A stretch of DNA of 64,000 bases from GCA-003244245 sp963822695 (lineage in GTDB: Bacteria; Actinomycetota; Actinomycetes; Mycobacteriales; Pseudonocardiaceae). Under the pieces are notes generated by a model. The model saw only the letters and a program-made list of their open reading frames with translations. It searched no databases and had not been told where the DNA came from. The stretch is from contig CAWGJH010000002.1 in assembly GCA_963822695.1 (NCBI GenBank), positions 62,001 to 126,000 on the forward strand, given 5' to 3'. A program made the translations under genes and the position numbers. Below are positions 1 to 7,254 of the stretch, one piece after another; position 1 is the first letter of the stretch; each line of letters starts with the position of its first letter.

Positions 1-591
1 ATCGAGTACGACCCGAACCGCACCGCGCGGATCGCCCTGTTGCACTACGCCGACGGCGAGAAGCGGTACATCATCGCCCCGGAGAAGCTGCGTCAGGGCG
101 ACACTGTGGAGAACGGGCCCAGGGCCGACATCAAGCCAGGCAACAACCTGCCGTTGCGCAACATCCCGGTCGGGACGGTGGTGCACGCGATCGAGCTCCG
201 TCCGGGTGGCGGGGCGAAGATTGCTCGCTCGGCTGGCGCGCGGGTCCAACTGGTGGCCAAGGACGGTCCCTACGGCCAGCTGCGGATGCCCTCAGGTGAG
301 ATTCGCAACGTCGATGTCCGGTGTCGCGCCACGGTGGGCGAGGTCGGCAACTCCGAACAAGGCAACATCAACTGGGGCAAGGCGGGCCGGATGCGCTGGA
401 AGGGCAAGCGCCCCACGGTTCGAGGTGTTGTGATGAACCCGGTCGACCACCCACATGGGGGTGGGGAGGGCAAGACCTCCGGTGGGCGCCACCCGGTGAA
501 CCCGGCTGGTAAGCCCGAAGGCCGCACCCGGCGCCACAAGGCCAGCGACACGCTGATCCTGCGCCGTCGCCGTACCGGCAAAAAGCGCTGA
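1..591 (+). CDS. rplB: 50S ribosomal protein L2 (5' truncated by window edge)
   Basis: The reading frame is open from base 1 and continues to a stop at 589-591, so the N-terminal part lies outside the window. L2 binds 23S rRNA at the subunit interface and is needed for peptidyl-transferase activity. The visible part carries the C-terminal L2 hallmark 'NPVDHPHGGGEGKTSGGRHPV' region (about bases 433-500), including the conserved histidine of the HPHGGGEG motif, and a basic tail ending TGKKR. It is followed 16 bases later by rpsS, as in every S10 operon. Identification is certain; only the start is missing. Confidence 0.97.
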   Translation: MEYDPNRTARIALLHYADGEKRYIIAPEKLRQGDTVENGPRADIKPGNNLPLRNIPVGTVVHAIELRPGGGAKIARSAGARVQLVAKDGPYGQLRMPSGEIRNVDVRCRATVGEVGNSEQGNINWGKAGRMRWKGKRPTVRGVVMNPVDHPHGGGEGKTSGGRHPVNPAGKPEGRTRRHKASDTLILRRRRTGKKR

Positions 592-607
592 CCAGGAGGG
601 TGCAAGC

Positions 608-889
608 ATGCCACGAAGCCTGAAAAAGGGCCCGTTCGTCGATGACCACCTGCTCAAGAAGGTGGATGCGCACAACGAAGCCGGCACTAAGCAGGTCATC
701 AGAACTTGGTCGCGCCGTTCCACGATCATTCCCGACATGATCGGCCACACCATCGCGGTGCACGACGGGCGTAAGCACGTCCCGGTGTTCGTCACTGAGG
801 CGATGGTCGGTCACAAGCTGGGTGAGTTCGCCCCGACCCGCACGTTCCGGGGTCACATCAAGGACGACCGCCGGGCGCGGCGCCGCTGA
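608..889 (+). CDS. rpsS: 30S ribosomal protein S19
   Basis: 93 aa, the usual S19 length, beginning MPRSLKKGPFVDDHLLKKV and containing the conserved 'RRSTIIPDMIGHTIAVHDGRKHVPVFV' core. S19 sits in the head of the small subunit and contacts S13 and the A-site region. An AGGAGGG ribosome-binding site lies 7 bases before the ATG. It lies between L2 and L22 as expected in the S10 operon. Confidence 0.97.
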   Translation: MPRSLKKGPFVDDHLLKKVDAHNEAGTKQVIRTWSRRSTIIPDMIGHTIAVHDGRKHVPVFVTEAMVGHKLGEFAPTRTFRGHIKDDRRARRR

Positions 890-902
890 GCCGCTTGAGG
901 AG

Positions 903-995
903 ATGTCTGATACCGCAACTCAGCTATTAGCCATGAAGTACCGTAGTGTGGCGCCGGATATACTGATGCGTTACGAACAAGGAGTAGAGAAGTGA
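903..995 (+). CDS. possible 30-aa small ORF in the rpsS-rplV spacer
   Basis: The 102-base spacer between rpsS and rplV is less GC-rich than its neighbours and is fully open in one frame from an ATG at 903 to a TGA at 993-995. That TGA overlaps the rplV GTG (992-994), the usual arrangement for coupled genes. The peptide would begin MSDTATQLLAMKYRSV. Against it: the AGGAG sequence abuts the ATG with no spacing, so initiation would be poor, and a -10-like TATACT (959-964) means the spacer could instead hold an internal promoter. No function is claimed. Confidence 0.2.
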   Translation: MSDTATQLLAMKYRSVAPDILMRYEQGVEK

Positions 996-1657
996 CAGAG
1001 GCGACTGATGAGGCTCCGCGTGCGGTGGCTCGGGCTCGCTACGTGCCGATGAGTGCGAGAAAGGTGCGACGTGTCGTCAACCTGGTTCGCGGAAAGCACA
1101 CTGGAGAGGCTCTGTCGATTCTTCGTTTCGCACCACAGGCCGCAGCCCGGCCCGTGCTCAAGGTCGTGGAAAGCGCGATGGCGAACGCAGAGAACAACAT
1201 GGACCTTGACCCGGATACGCTCGTGATCCAGCGTATCTACGTAGACGAGGGAAAGACCCTTCCTCGTTTCCGGCCCCGTGCGCAAGGCCGGGCCTACAAG
1301 ATCCGCAAGCGCACCAGCCACATCACCGTGGAGGTCGAGGCGGTGCCGGAGCGTCGCGTCACCGGTCGGTCCCGCGGTGGTCGGGCCGGCACTGTCGGGC
1401 CGGCACTGGTCGGGCCGGCACTGGTCGGCAGGCAGGCGCCAGCACAAAGGCCACCCAGACAAGGAGTGCCCGCTAGTGGGTCAGAAGATCAACCCGCACG
1501 GCTTCAGGCTCGGCATCTCGACCGACTGGAAGTCCCGCTGGTACGCGGACAAGCAGTATGCGGAGTACGTCAAGGAAGACGTCGCGATCCGCAGGTTGCT
1601 GTCCAAGGGCATGGAGCGGGCGGGCATCGCCAAGGTCGAGATCGAGCGCACCCGTGA
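992..1657 (+). CDS. rplV: 50S ribosomal protein L22, C-terminal frame shifted
   Basis: Residues 1-125 are a normal L22 (ARYVPMSARKVRRVVNLVRGK..., then RAQGRAYKIRKRTSHITVEVE), a 23S rRNA-binding protein lining the exit tunnel. As read, the frame does not stop before rpsC; it runs 182 bases into it, to 1657, giving a 221-aa protein with an unrelated Arg/Gln-rich tail. The cause is visible: a 15-bp repeat at 1379-1422 has a middle copy of only 14 bases. Restoring that base gives a tail of GRAGT repeats and a TAG at 1474-1476 that overlaps the rpsC GTG by one base, as expected in this operon. The intended gene is therefore about 992-1476. Real slippage and a sequencing error cannot be separated here. 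Confidence 0.93.
   Translation: MTEATDEAPRAVARARYVPMSARKVRRVVNLVRGKHTGEALSILRFAPQAAARPVLKVVESAMANAENNMDLDPDTLVIQRIYVDEGKTLPRFRPRAQGRAYKIRKRTSHITVEVEAVPERRVTGRSRGGRAGTVGPALVGPALVGRQAPAQRPPRQGVPASGSEDQPARLQARHLDRLEVPLVRGQAVCGVRQGRRRDPQVAVQGHGAGGHRQGRDRAHP
1379..1428 (+). repeat. 15-bp tandem repeat in the rplV tail, one copy short by 1 bp
   Basis: Units GGTCGGGCCGGCACT occupy 1379-1393, 1394-1407 and 1408-1422, followed by a partial copy to 1428. The middle unit lacks one G (14 bases). In the corrected frame each unit encodes GRAGT, a basic, flexible tail like that of other actinobacterial L22 proteins. The missing base explains why the L22 frame overruns rpsC. Confidence 0.9.
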
Positions 1658-2306
1658 CCGGGTGCGGGTGGATATCCACACCGCCCGCCCGGGTATCGTG
1701 ATCGGCCGTCGTGGCGCGGAGGCCGACCGGATCCGTGGCGAGTTGGAGAAGCTGTCGGGCAAGCAGGTGCAGCTCAACATCCTTGAGGTCAAGAATCCCG
1801 AGGCGGAGGCTCAGCTCGTCGCTCAGGGGGTGGCCGAGCAGTTGTCCAACCGGGTTGCCTTTCGGCGCGCGATGCGCAAGGCCATCCAGTCTGCGATGCG
1901 CTCTCCCCAGGTCAAAGGCATCCGGGTGCAGTGCTCTGGACGTCTGGGCGGTGCCGAGATGTCCCGCTCGGAGTTCTACCGCGAGGGCCGCGTTCCACTG
2001 CACACGCTCCGGGCCGACATCGACTACGGGCTCTTCGAGGCGCGCACCACCTTCGGCCGGATCGGCGTGAAGGTCTGGATCTACAAGGGTGACGCGAAAC
2101 GCGAGCGGGACACCGACAACGCTGCGGTCGCCGCAGCCCGCGCGCCCCGACGGGAGCGCCCTGCCCGGCGTCGTTCCGGGGCTGCCGGGACGACCGGGGC
2201 CTCGACCGAGGCAGGTCGCGCCGCTGCGGCGGAGCTTGCTGGGGCCATTCCAGAACACATGGCCAGCACTGACGAGGCGGCCACCGCAGGGCATGGGGAG
2301 GGCTGA
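1476..2306 (+). CDS. rpsC: 30S ribosomal protein S3
   Basis: 276 aa from GTG at 1476, beginning MGQKINPHGFRLGIS, the invariant S3 N-terminus, which fixes the start although the frame is open upstream. It contains the KH-domain GIVIGRRGAEADRIR loop and the C-terminal GVKVWIYKGD motif. The long Ala/Arg-rich tail after residue 210 is typical of actinobacterial S3. S3 lies at the mRNA entry of the small subunit. It should overlap the rplV stop by one base if the rplV frame is corrected. Confidence 0.96.
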   Translation: MGQKINPHGFRLGISTDWKSRWYADKQYAEYVKEDVAIRRLLSKGMERAGIAKVEIERTRDRVRVDIHTARPGIVIGRRGAEADRIRGELEKLSGKQVQLNILEVKNPEAEAQLVAQGVAEQLSNRVAFRRAMRKAIQSAMRSPQVKGIRVQCSGRLGGAEMSRSEFYREGRVPLHTLRADIDYGLFEARTTFGRIGVKVWIYKGDAKRERDTDNAAVAAARAPRRERPARRRSGAAGTTGASTEAGRAAAAELAGAIPEHMASTDEAATAGHGEG

Positions 2307-2309
2307 GAC

Positions 2310-2729
2310 GTGCTCGTTCCACGCAAGATCAAGCACCGCAAGCAGCACTCACCGGGTCGGTCGGGCATGGCCACCGGTGGCACCCAGGTCACCTTCGGCG
2401 ACTTCGGGATCCAGGCTCTGGAACCGGCTTACGTGACCAACCGTCAGATCGAATCCGCCCGGATCGCGATCAATCGGCATATCCGCCGGGGCGGCAAGGT
2501 CTGGATCACCATCTTCCCGGATCGGCCGCTCACCAAGAAGCCGGCGGAAACCCGAATGGGATCTGGCAAGGGCTCGCCCGAGTACTGGGTGGCCAACGTC
2601 AAGCCGGGCCGGATCATGTTCGAGATGGCCTACCCGAATGCGTCGGTGGCCCGCGAGGCGTTGCGCCTCGCGATTCACAAGCTGCCGATGAAGTGCCGGA
2701 TCGTGACCCGCGAGGGGGTGGACTTCTGA
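2310..2729 (+). CDS. rplP: 50S ribosomal protein L16
   Basis: 139 aa from a GTG, three bases after rpsC. It begins MLVPRKIKHRKQHSPGR and has the PDRPLTKKPAETRMGSGKG segment that organises the A-site tRNA-binding region of 23S rRNA. Length and position match the family. Its TGA overlaps the rpmC ATG (ATGA). Confidence 0.97.
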   Translation: MLVPRKIKHRKQHSPGRSGMATGGTQVTFGDFGIQALEPAYVTNRQIESARIAINRHIRRGGKVWITIFPDRPLTKKPAETRMGSGKGSPEYWVANVKPGRIMFEMAYPNASVAREALRLAIHKLPMKCRIVTREGVDF

Positions 2730-2977
2730 TGGCAGCTACCGCCGCTGCGAGCGAGCTGCGTGAACTCACCGACGACGAACTGGTGCTGCGCCTGCGCGAG
2801 TCCAAGGAGGAGCTGTTCAATCTGCGCTTTCAAATGGCCACTGGACAGATGGATAACAACCGGCGGCTGCGTACGGTCCGGCGTGATATCGCCCGCATCT
2901 ACACCGTGATGCACGAGCGTGAGCTGGGTCTGTCGGTGTCTCCGGACGCCGTTGCCGGAAGTGAGGGTGTGGCATGA
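2729..2977 (+). CDS. rpmC: 50S ribosomal protein L29
   Basis: 82 aa, starting MAATAAASELRELTDDEL at the ATG overlapping the rplP stop; the upstream in-frame GTG inside rplP is not needed. The two-helix L29 core (ELVLRLRESKEELFNLRFQMATGQMDNNRRLRTVRRDIARIYTV, about residues 14-57) is intact. A tail of about 25 residues follows, longer than in many bacteria but common in Actinobacteria. L29 sits at the tunnel exit near L23. Confidence 0.95.
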   Translation: MAATAAASELRELTDDELVLRLRESKEELFNLRFQMATGQMDNNRRLRTVRRDIARIYTVMHERELGLSVSPDAVAGSEGVA

Positions 2978-3237
2978 GTGACGCGGAGCGGAATAAGCGG
3001 AAGGTCCGGGAGGGTTATGTCGTCTCGGACAAGATGGAGAAGACGGTCGTAGTGGCGCTGGAGGATCGCAAGAAGCACGCGCTGTACGGCAAGGTGCTGC
3101 GGTCTACTACCAAGGTGAAGGCGCATGACGAGGCCAACGTCGCGGGAGTCGGCGACCGGGTGTTGTTGATGGAGACCCGTCCGCTGTCGGCGACCAAGCG
3201 CTGGCGGCTGGTCCAGATCCTCGAGAAGGCCAAGTGA
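2974..3237 (+). CDS. rpsQ: 30S ribosomal protein S17
   Basis: 87 aa with the S17 core REGYVVSDKMEKTVVVALE and the later ETRPLSATKRWRLVQILEKA. The ATG overlaps the rpmC TGA (ATGA). S17 is a primary 16S rRNA-binding protein. An 82-base spacer follows before rplN, with an AGAAGGAG ribosome-binding site at its end. Confidence 0.96.
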   Translation: MSDAERNKRKVREGYVVSDKMEKTVVVALEDRKKHALYGKVLRSTTKVKAHDEANVAGVGDRVLLMETRPLSATKRWRLVQILEKAK

Positions 3238-3319
3238 TCGGCTGCGCGTCAGTGCTCAGCGGTCTGATGAACCGCCTAGCGGAGGGCAGCAAGGCCTCCA
3301 GGCGCGAGAAGGAGTTGAC

Positions 3320-3688
3320 GTGATCCAGCAGGAGTCGCGACTGCGGGTCGCCGACAACACGGGTGCCAAGGAGATCTTGTGCATTCGGGTGCTCGGCGGT
3401 AGCTCGCGCCGCTACGCCGGCATAGGGGACATCATCGTGGCGACTGTCAAGGAAGCGATCCCCGGCGCCAACGTCAAGCGGGGCGATGTGGTCAAGGCCG
3501 TTATCGTGCGCACCGTGAAGGAGAAGCGCCGTCCGGACGGTTCCTACATCCGGTTCGACGAGAACGCCGCTGTCTTGATCAAGCCCGATGGCGAGCCGCG
3601 CGGCACCCGGATCTTCGGTCCGGTCGGCCGGGAGCTTCGGGACAAGCGGTTCATGAAAATCATCTCGCTGGCCCCGGAGGTGCTCTAG
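3320..3688 (+). CDS. rplN: 50S ribosomal protein L14
   Basis: 122 aa from a GTG, the standard length. It begins MIQQESRLRVADNTGAKEIL and carries the conserved GDIIVATVKEAIPG and GSYIRFDENAAVLI segments, ending LAPEVL. L14 binds 23S rRNA at the subunit interface and is the docking site for RsfS. It directly abuts rplX. Confidence 0.98.
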   Translation: MIQQESRLRVADNTGAKEILCIRVLGGSSRRYAGIGDIIVATVKEAIPGANVKRGDVVKAVIVRTVKEKRRPDGSYIRFDENAAVLIKPDGEPRGTRIFGPVGRELRDKRFMKIISLAPEVL

Positions 3689-4003
3689 ATGAGAGTCCGT
3701 AAGGGCGACACGGTTCTGGTCATCGCCGGCAAGGACAAGGGCGCTAAAGGCAAGGTGATCCAGGCCTACCCGGACACCGGTCGGGTGCTCGTGGAGGGCG
3801 TCAACCGAATCAAGAAGCACACCCGGGTCAGTCGCACCCAACGCGGTGCGCAAAGCGGCGGGATCGTCACGCAGGAGGCCGCCATCGACGTCTCAAACGT
3901 CATGATCGTCGACTCCAGCGGTAAGCCGGCCAGGGTGGGCTACCGCACTGATGACGAGGGCAGGCGCGTTCGCGTGTCGCGGCGCACCGGCGAGGACATC
4001 TGA
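3689..4003 (+). CDS. rplX: 50S ribosomal protein L24
   Basis: 104 aa with the N-terminal KOW motif (MRVRKGDTVLVIAGKDKGAKGKV) and the PARVGYR segment near the end. L24 is an assembly initiator binding the 5' domain of 23S rRNA. It begins at the base following the rplN stop, so the two are translationally coupled. Confidence 0.97.
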   Translation: MRVRKGDTVLVIAGKDKGAKGKVIQAYPDTGRVLVEGVNRIKKHTRVSRTQRGAQSGGIVTQEAAIDVSNVMIVDSSGKPARVGYRTDDEGRRVRVSRRTGEDI

Positions 4004-4004
4004 G

Positions 4005-4580
4005 ATGACCACGGTAGACAGCGATCGTGTTGTGACGGTGCCGAGGCTGAAGACCCGGTATCGCGAGGAGATCGCCGCGGCGTTGCGTGAGCAGTTCCAC
4101 TACTCCAATGTGATGCAGATACCCGGGGTGGTGAAGGTCGTGGTGAACATGGGTGTCGGCGAGGCCGCCCGGGACGCCAAACTGATGGACGGTGCCGTGC
4201 GGGACCTGGCGGCGATCACTGGCCAGAAACCCCAGGTGAAGCGTGCTCGCAAGTCCGTCGCGCAGTTCAAATTGCGTGAGGGAATGCCAATCGGTGCCAA
4301 GGTAACCTTGCGCGGCGACCGGATGTGGGAATTTCTGGACCGGCTATTGGCTATCGCTTTGCCCCGTATCCGCGACTTCCGTGGTCTGTCGCCGGCCCAG
4401 TTCGACGGTCACGGTAACTACACCTTCGGGCTCACTGAGCAGTCGATGTTCCATGAGATCAATCCGGACACCATCGACCGCCAGCGCGGCATGGATATCA
4501 CCGTGGTCACCTCCGCGACCACCGACGAGGAGGGCCGGGCGCTGCTGCGTCGTCTGGGCTTCCCCTTCAAGGAGAGCTGA
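4005..4580 (+). CDS. rplE: 50S ribosomal protein L5
   Basis: 191 aa from ATG 4005, one base after the rplX stop; an upstream in-frame start inside rplX is ignored because the family begins near PRLKTRYREEI. Motifs seen are KVVVNMGVGEAARDAKLMDGA and the C-terminal RGMDITVVTSATTDEEGRALLRRLGFPF. L5 binds 5S rRNA and contacts tRNA. The TGA overlaps the rpsZ ATG. Confidence 0.97.
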   Translation: MTTVDSDRVVTVPRLKTRYREEIAAALREQFHYSNVMQIPGVVKVVVNMGVGEAARDAKLMDGAVRDLAAITGQKPQVKRARKSVAQFKLREGMPIGAKVTLRGDRMWEFLDRLLAIALPRIRDFRGLSPAQFDGHGNYTFGLTEQSMFHEINPDTIDRQRGMDITVVTSATTDEEGRALLRRLGFPFKES

Positions 4581-4765
4581 TGGCGAAGAAGGCGCTGATC
4601 ATCAAGGCTGCGCGCAAGCCCAAATTCGCGGTGCGGGCTTACACCCGTTGCCAGCGCTGCGGGCGACCCAAGGCGGTCTACCGGAAGTTCGGGCTGTGCC
4701 GGATCTGTCTGCGCCAGATGGCTCACCGTGGCGAGCTCCCGGGTGTGAGCAAGTCCTCATGGTAA
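4580..4765 (+). CDS. rpsZ: 30S ribosomal protein S14, zinc (type Z) form
   Basis: 61 aa, the short zinc-binding S14. The four ligands appear as CQRC and CRIC, 12 residues apart, and the C-terminus GVSKSSW is invariant. Zinc-independent S14 paralogues are about 100 aa, so this is the zinc-requiring copy in its usual place in the spc operon. A 100-base spacer without an evident ORF follows before rpsH. Confidence 0.97.
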   Translation: MAKKALIIKAARKPKFAVRAYTRCQRCGRPKAVYRKFGLCRICLRQMAHRGELPGVSKSSW

Positions 4766-4865
4766 GGCTCCTCTTGGTAAGACCTGGGGTGCCTCACCAC
4801 GGCGCAGCCAACAGTCGCCGTAGGCCCGAGAGGGAACCACGGCGGGAAGGGAACACGAGGTCACC

Positions 4866-5264
4866 ATGACGATGACCGACCCCATCGCAGACATGCTGAC
4901 CCGTCTGCGCAACGCGAACTCTGCTTATCACGACCGGGTCGTGATGCCGCACTCCAAGATCAAGGCGAATATCGCCGAGATCCTCCAACGGGAGGGTTAC
5001 ATCTCGGGTTTCCACGCTGAGGACGCGGCGGTGGGTAAGTCCCTGGTGGTAGAACTGAAGTTTGGCCCGAACCGGGAGCGCAGCATTGCTGGCTTACGCC
5101 GGGTGTCCAAGCCCGGCCTGCGGGTCTACGCCAAGTCGACCTCGCTGCCCAAGGTGCTTGGTGGCTTGGGCGTGGCGATCATTTCCACGTCCACCGGACT
5201 GCTCACCGACCGGCAGGCCGCCAAGAAGGGCGTGGGCGGGGAAGTCCTCGCCTTCGTCTGGTGA
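4866..5264 (+). CDS. rpsH: 30S ribosomal protein S8
   Basis: 132 aa, beginning MTMTDPIADMLTRLRNAN; ATGs at 4866 and 4872 are both possible starts. The C-terminal STSTGLLTDRQAAKKGVGGEVLAFVW motif is intact. S8 binds helix 21 of 16S rRNA and in enterobacteria autoregulates the spc operon through an mRNA mimic near rplE; no such structure was identified here. Confidence 0.97.
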   Translation: MTMTDPIADMLTRLRNANSAYHDRVVMPHSKIKANIAEILQREGYISGFHAEDAAVGKSLVVELKFGPNRERSIAGLRRVSKPGLRVYAKSTSLPKVLGGLGVAIISTSTGLLTDRQAAKKGVGGEVLAFVW

Positions 5265-5280
5265 GAGGGGAGTAGACGAG

Positions 5281-5820
5281 ATGTCGCGCATCGGGAAGCA
5301 GCCGATCACCGTGCCGGTCGGCGTCGATGTGGTCATCGACGGGCGCGCCGTGACGGTGCAGGGACCCAAGGGTGCCCTGTCGCACACCGTGCCTGAGCCG
5401 ATCACCGTGCATCGGACGCAGGACGGTACCCTGCTGGTCCAGCGGCCGGACGATGAGCGGCGCAGCAAGTCGCTGCACGGGTTGTCCCGGACCCTGGTGA
5501 ACAACATGGTTCTCGGGGTCAGCCAGGGCTACGAGAAGCGGATGGAGATCCACGGTGTCGGTTACCGGGTGGTGGCCAGGGGCTCGGATCTGGAGTTTTC
5601 GTTGGGCTTTAGTCACCCAGTGACGGTCAAGGCACCCGATGGCATCAGCTTCACGGTGGAGAGCCCGACACGTTTTTCCGTGGCCGGCATCAACAAGCAG
5701 ATGGTCGGCGAGGTCGCGGCGACCATCCGTAAGCTGCGGCGTCCTGATCCTTACAAGGGCAAGGGCGTGCGCTACGCGGGCGAGAAGATCCGGCGCAAGG
5801 TCGGGAAGACGGGTAAGTGA
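5281..5820 (+). CDS. rplF: 50S ribosomal protein L6
   Basis: 179 aa from ATG 5281, beginning MSRIGKQPITVPVGVDV, the family N-terminus; the frame is open far upstream inside rpsH but that part is not L6. The two L6 folds and the C-terminal PDPYKGKGVRYAGEKIRRKVGK motif are present. L6 lies at the base of the L7/L12 stalk. Its stop overlaps the start region of rplR. Confidence 0.97.
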   Translation: MSRIGKQPITVPVGVDVVIDGRAVTVQGPKGALSHTVPEPITVHRTQDGTLLVQRPDDERRSKSLHGLSRTLVNNMVLGVSQGYEKRMEIHGVGYRVVARGSDLEFSLGFSHPVTVKAPDGISFTVESPTRFSVAGINKQMVGEVAATIRKLRRPDPYKGKGVRYAGEKIRRKVGKTGK

Positions 5821-6317
5821 TCATGGCTGAGGCAGCGATGAACGCGACGGCGATTGATTCGACGGCTCAGCCGTCGGTATCTGATTCGACGGCTCAGCCG
5901 TCGGTATCTGGATCGACGGCTCAGCCGTCGGTGACGAGGCCGCGTCGGGTCGGCACAGATATTTCGAGCCGACGCCGGCTGGCCCGGTCGCGGCGGCACT
6001 TCCGGCTACGCAAGAAGGTCAGTGGTTCGCCGGAGCGCCCGCGCCTGGTGGTCAACCGCTCGTCTCGACACATCGCCGTGCAGTTGGTGGACGACCTGTC
6101 CGGGCACACTCTGGCGGCGGCATCGAGCATCGAGCCGGACGTCCGTGCCATCGACGGGGACAAGAAGGCCAGGGCGATCAGGGTCGGCGAATTGATCGCG
6201 GCTCGAGCCAAGGCGGTGGGCGTGGACCGGGTGGTCTTCGACCGCGGTGGTTACGACTACCACGGTCGGATTGCGGCCCTGGCCGACGCCGCCCGCACAT
6301 CCGGCCTGGAATTCTGA
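5817..6317 (+). CDS. rplR: 50S ribosomal protein L18 with a repeat-encoded N-terminal extension
   Basis: 166 aa, against about 120-135 for typical actinobacterial L18. GTG 5817 (overlapping the rplF stop) and ATG 5823 are both possible starts. The L18 core runs from about residue 50 (RRRLARSRRHFRLRKKVSG) to GYDYHGRIAALADAARTSGLEF and binds 5S rRNA. Residues 13-40 are three nine-residue copies of the pattern x-STAQPSV-x, encoded by three 27-bp DNA units at 5856-5935. The same unit, in the same frame, recurs in rpmD and the mog-moaE gene. The extension should be disordered on the ribosome surface. Confidence 0.95.
   Translation: MIMAEAAMNATAIDSTAQPSVSDSTAQPSVSGSTAQPSVTRPRRVGTDISSRRRLARSRRHFRLRKKVSGSPERPRLVVNRSSRHIAVQLVDDLSGHTLAAASSIEPDVRAIDGDKKARAIRVGELIAARAKAVGVDRVVFDRGGYDYHGRIAALADAARTSGLEF
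5856..5935 (+). repeat. 27-bp palindrome-containing in-frame repeat, 3 copies (in rplR)
   Basis: Copies at 5856-5882, 5883-5909 and 5910-5935. The core CGACGGCTCAGCCGTCG is an inverted repeat of 8-bp arms around one base. Each copy encodes nine residues of the form (D/G)STAQPSV(S/T). Related copies occur at 7011-7064 and 46723-46776. Confidence 0.93.
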
Positions 6318-6371
6318 GGCGATGATGAACACAAGACAGCAGCGGCACGCGAGCAACGGAAGGAACGCCTG

Positions 6372-6980
6372 ATGCCTGGACGCATGCGGCGGGAAGGCGG
6401 AGGCGAGCGTAGCGATCGTCGGGACCGCCGCGACGGTGGCCGCGGCGGGGCGGCCCAGCAGGAGAAGAGCCCGCACCTGGAGCGGGTGGTCGCGATCAAC
6501 CGGGTCGCCAAGGTTGTCAAGGGTGGCCGGCGTTTCAGCTTCACCGCGTTGGTTGTCGTGGGCGACGGCGACGGGATGGTCGGCGTCGGCTACGGAAAGG
6601 CCAAGGAGGTGCCGGCGGCGATCCAGAAAGGCGTGGAGGAAGCCAAGAAGAACTTCTTCCGAGTTCCCCGGATCGCTGGCACTATCCCGCACCCGATCAC
6701 CGGTGAGGCTGCGGCCGGCGTTGTGTTGCTGCGTCCTGCCTCTCCAGGTACCGGGGTCATCGCAGGCGGTCCAGTTCGCGCGGTGTTGGAGTGTGCCGGC
6801 GTGCACGACGTGCTCTCCAAGTCACTGGGCAGTGATAATGCGATCAATATTGTGCACGCCACGGTAGCGGCGCTCAGGGGATTGCAGCGCCCTGAGGAGG
6901 TGGCCGCACGTCGCGGTCTGCCACTGGAGGACGTGGCCCCGGCCGGTATGTTGCGGGCGCGTGCCGGGCAGGGAGCGTGA
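6372..6980 (+). CDS. rpsE: 30S ribosomal protein S5
   Basis: 202 aa from an ATG. After an Arg/Asp/Gly-rich N-terminal stretch (residues 1-30), the dsRBD-like domain (LERVVAINRVAKVVKGGRRFSFTALVVVGD) and the C-terminal domain (GTGVIAGGPVRAVLECAGV) follow. S5 lies at the mRNA entry and decoding side. A 54-base spacer separates it from rplR, with an AAGGAA ribosome-binding site. Confidence 0.97.
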   Translation: MPGRMRREGGGERSDRRDRRDGGRGGAAQQEKSPHLERVVAINRVAKVVKGGRRFSFTALVVVGDGDGMVGVGYGKAKEVPAAIQKGVEEAKKNFFRVPRIAGTIPHPITGEAAAGVVLLRPASPGTGVIAGGPVRAVLECAGVHDVLSKSLGSDNAINIVHATVAALRGLQRPEEVAARRGLPLEDVAPAGMLRARAGQGA

Positions 6981-6981
6981 G

Positions 6982-7254
6982 GTGTCCAATTTGACGATGC
7001 GACCGACTGCGTCCGATTCGACGGTTCGACCGACTGTGTCCGATTCGACGGTTCGACCGTCGCTGAAGATCACGCAGGTTCGGAGCACCATTGGTAGCCT
7101 GCGTAATCACCGTGAGACACTGCGCTCTCTGGGGCTGCGCAAGATCCGGCAGTCCGTGCTCAAAGAGGACAACCCCCAGGTCCGCGGCATGATTGCCACC
7201 GTCCGTCACCTGGTGACGGTGGAGGAAGTCCCGAACGAGGTGACTGCGAAGTGA
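6982..7254 (+). CDS. rpmD: 50S ribosomal protein L30 with a repeat-encoded N-terminal extension
   Basis: 90 aa from GTG 6982 (AGGGAG upstream), one base after rpsE. Bacterial L30 is about 60 aa; the family domain here starts near residue 29 (LKITQVRSTIGSLRNHRETLRSLGLRKI) and ends DNPQVRGMIATVRHLVTVEE. The additional residues contain two copies of SDSTVRP(T/S) encoded by a 27-bp tandem unit related to that in rplR. An internal ATG at 6997 would not remove the extension. The frame overlaps rplO by four bases. Confidence 0.93.
   Translation: MSNLTMRPTASDSTVRPTVSDSTVRPSLKITQVRSTIGSLRNHRETLRSLGLRKIRQSVLKEDNPQVRGMIATVRHLVTVEEVPNEVTAK
7011..7064 (+). repeat. 27-bp palindrome-containing in-frame repeat, 2 copies (in rpmD)
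   Basis: Copies at 7011-7037 and 7038-7064 share GTCCGATTCGACGGTTCGACC. The second has a palindromic core CGACGGTTCGACCGTCG (7-bp arms around TCG). Period (27 bp), frame (x-ST-x-x-PSV-like) and N-terminal location match the rplR and mog-moaE copies, so this is a diverged member of the same family. Confidence 0.87.

Noticed and set aside
5856..5935. Possible CRISPR array (27-bp repeat)
   Set aside because: Units are contiguous with no spacers, keep a reading frame and lie within rplR.
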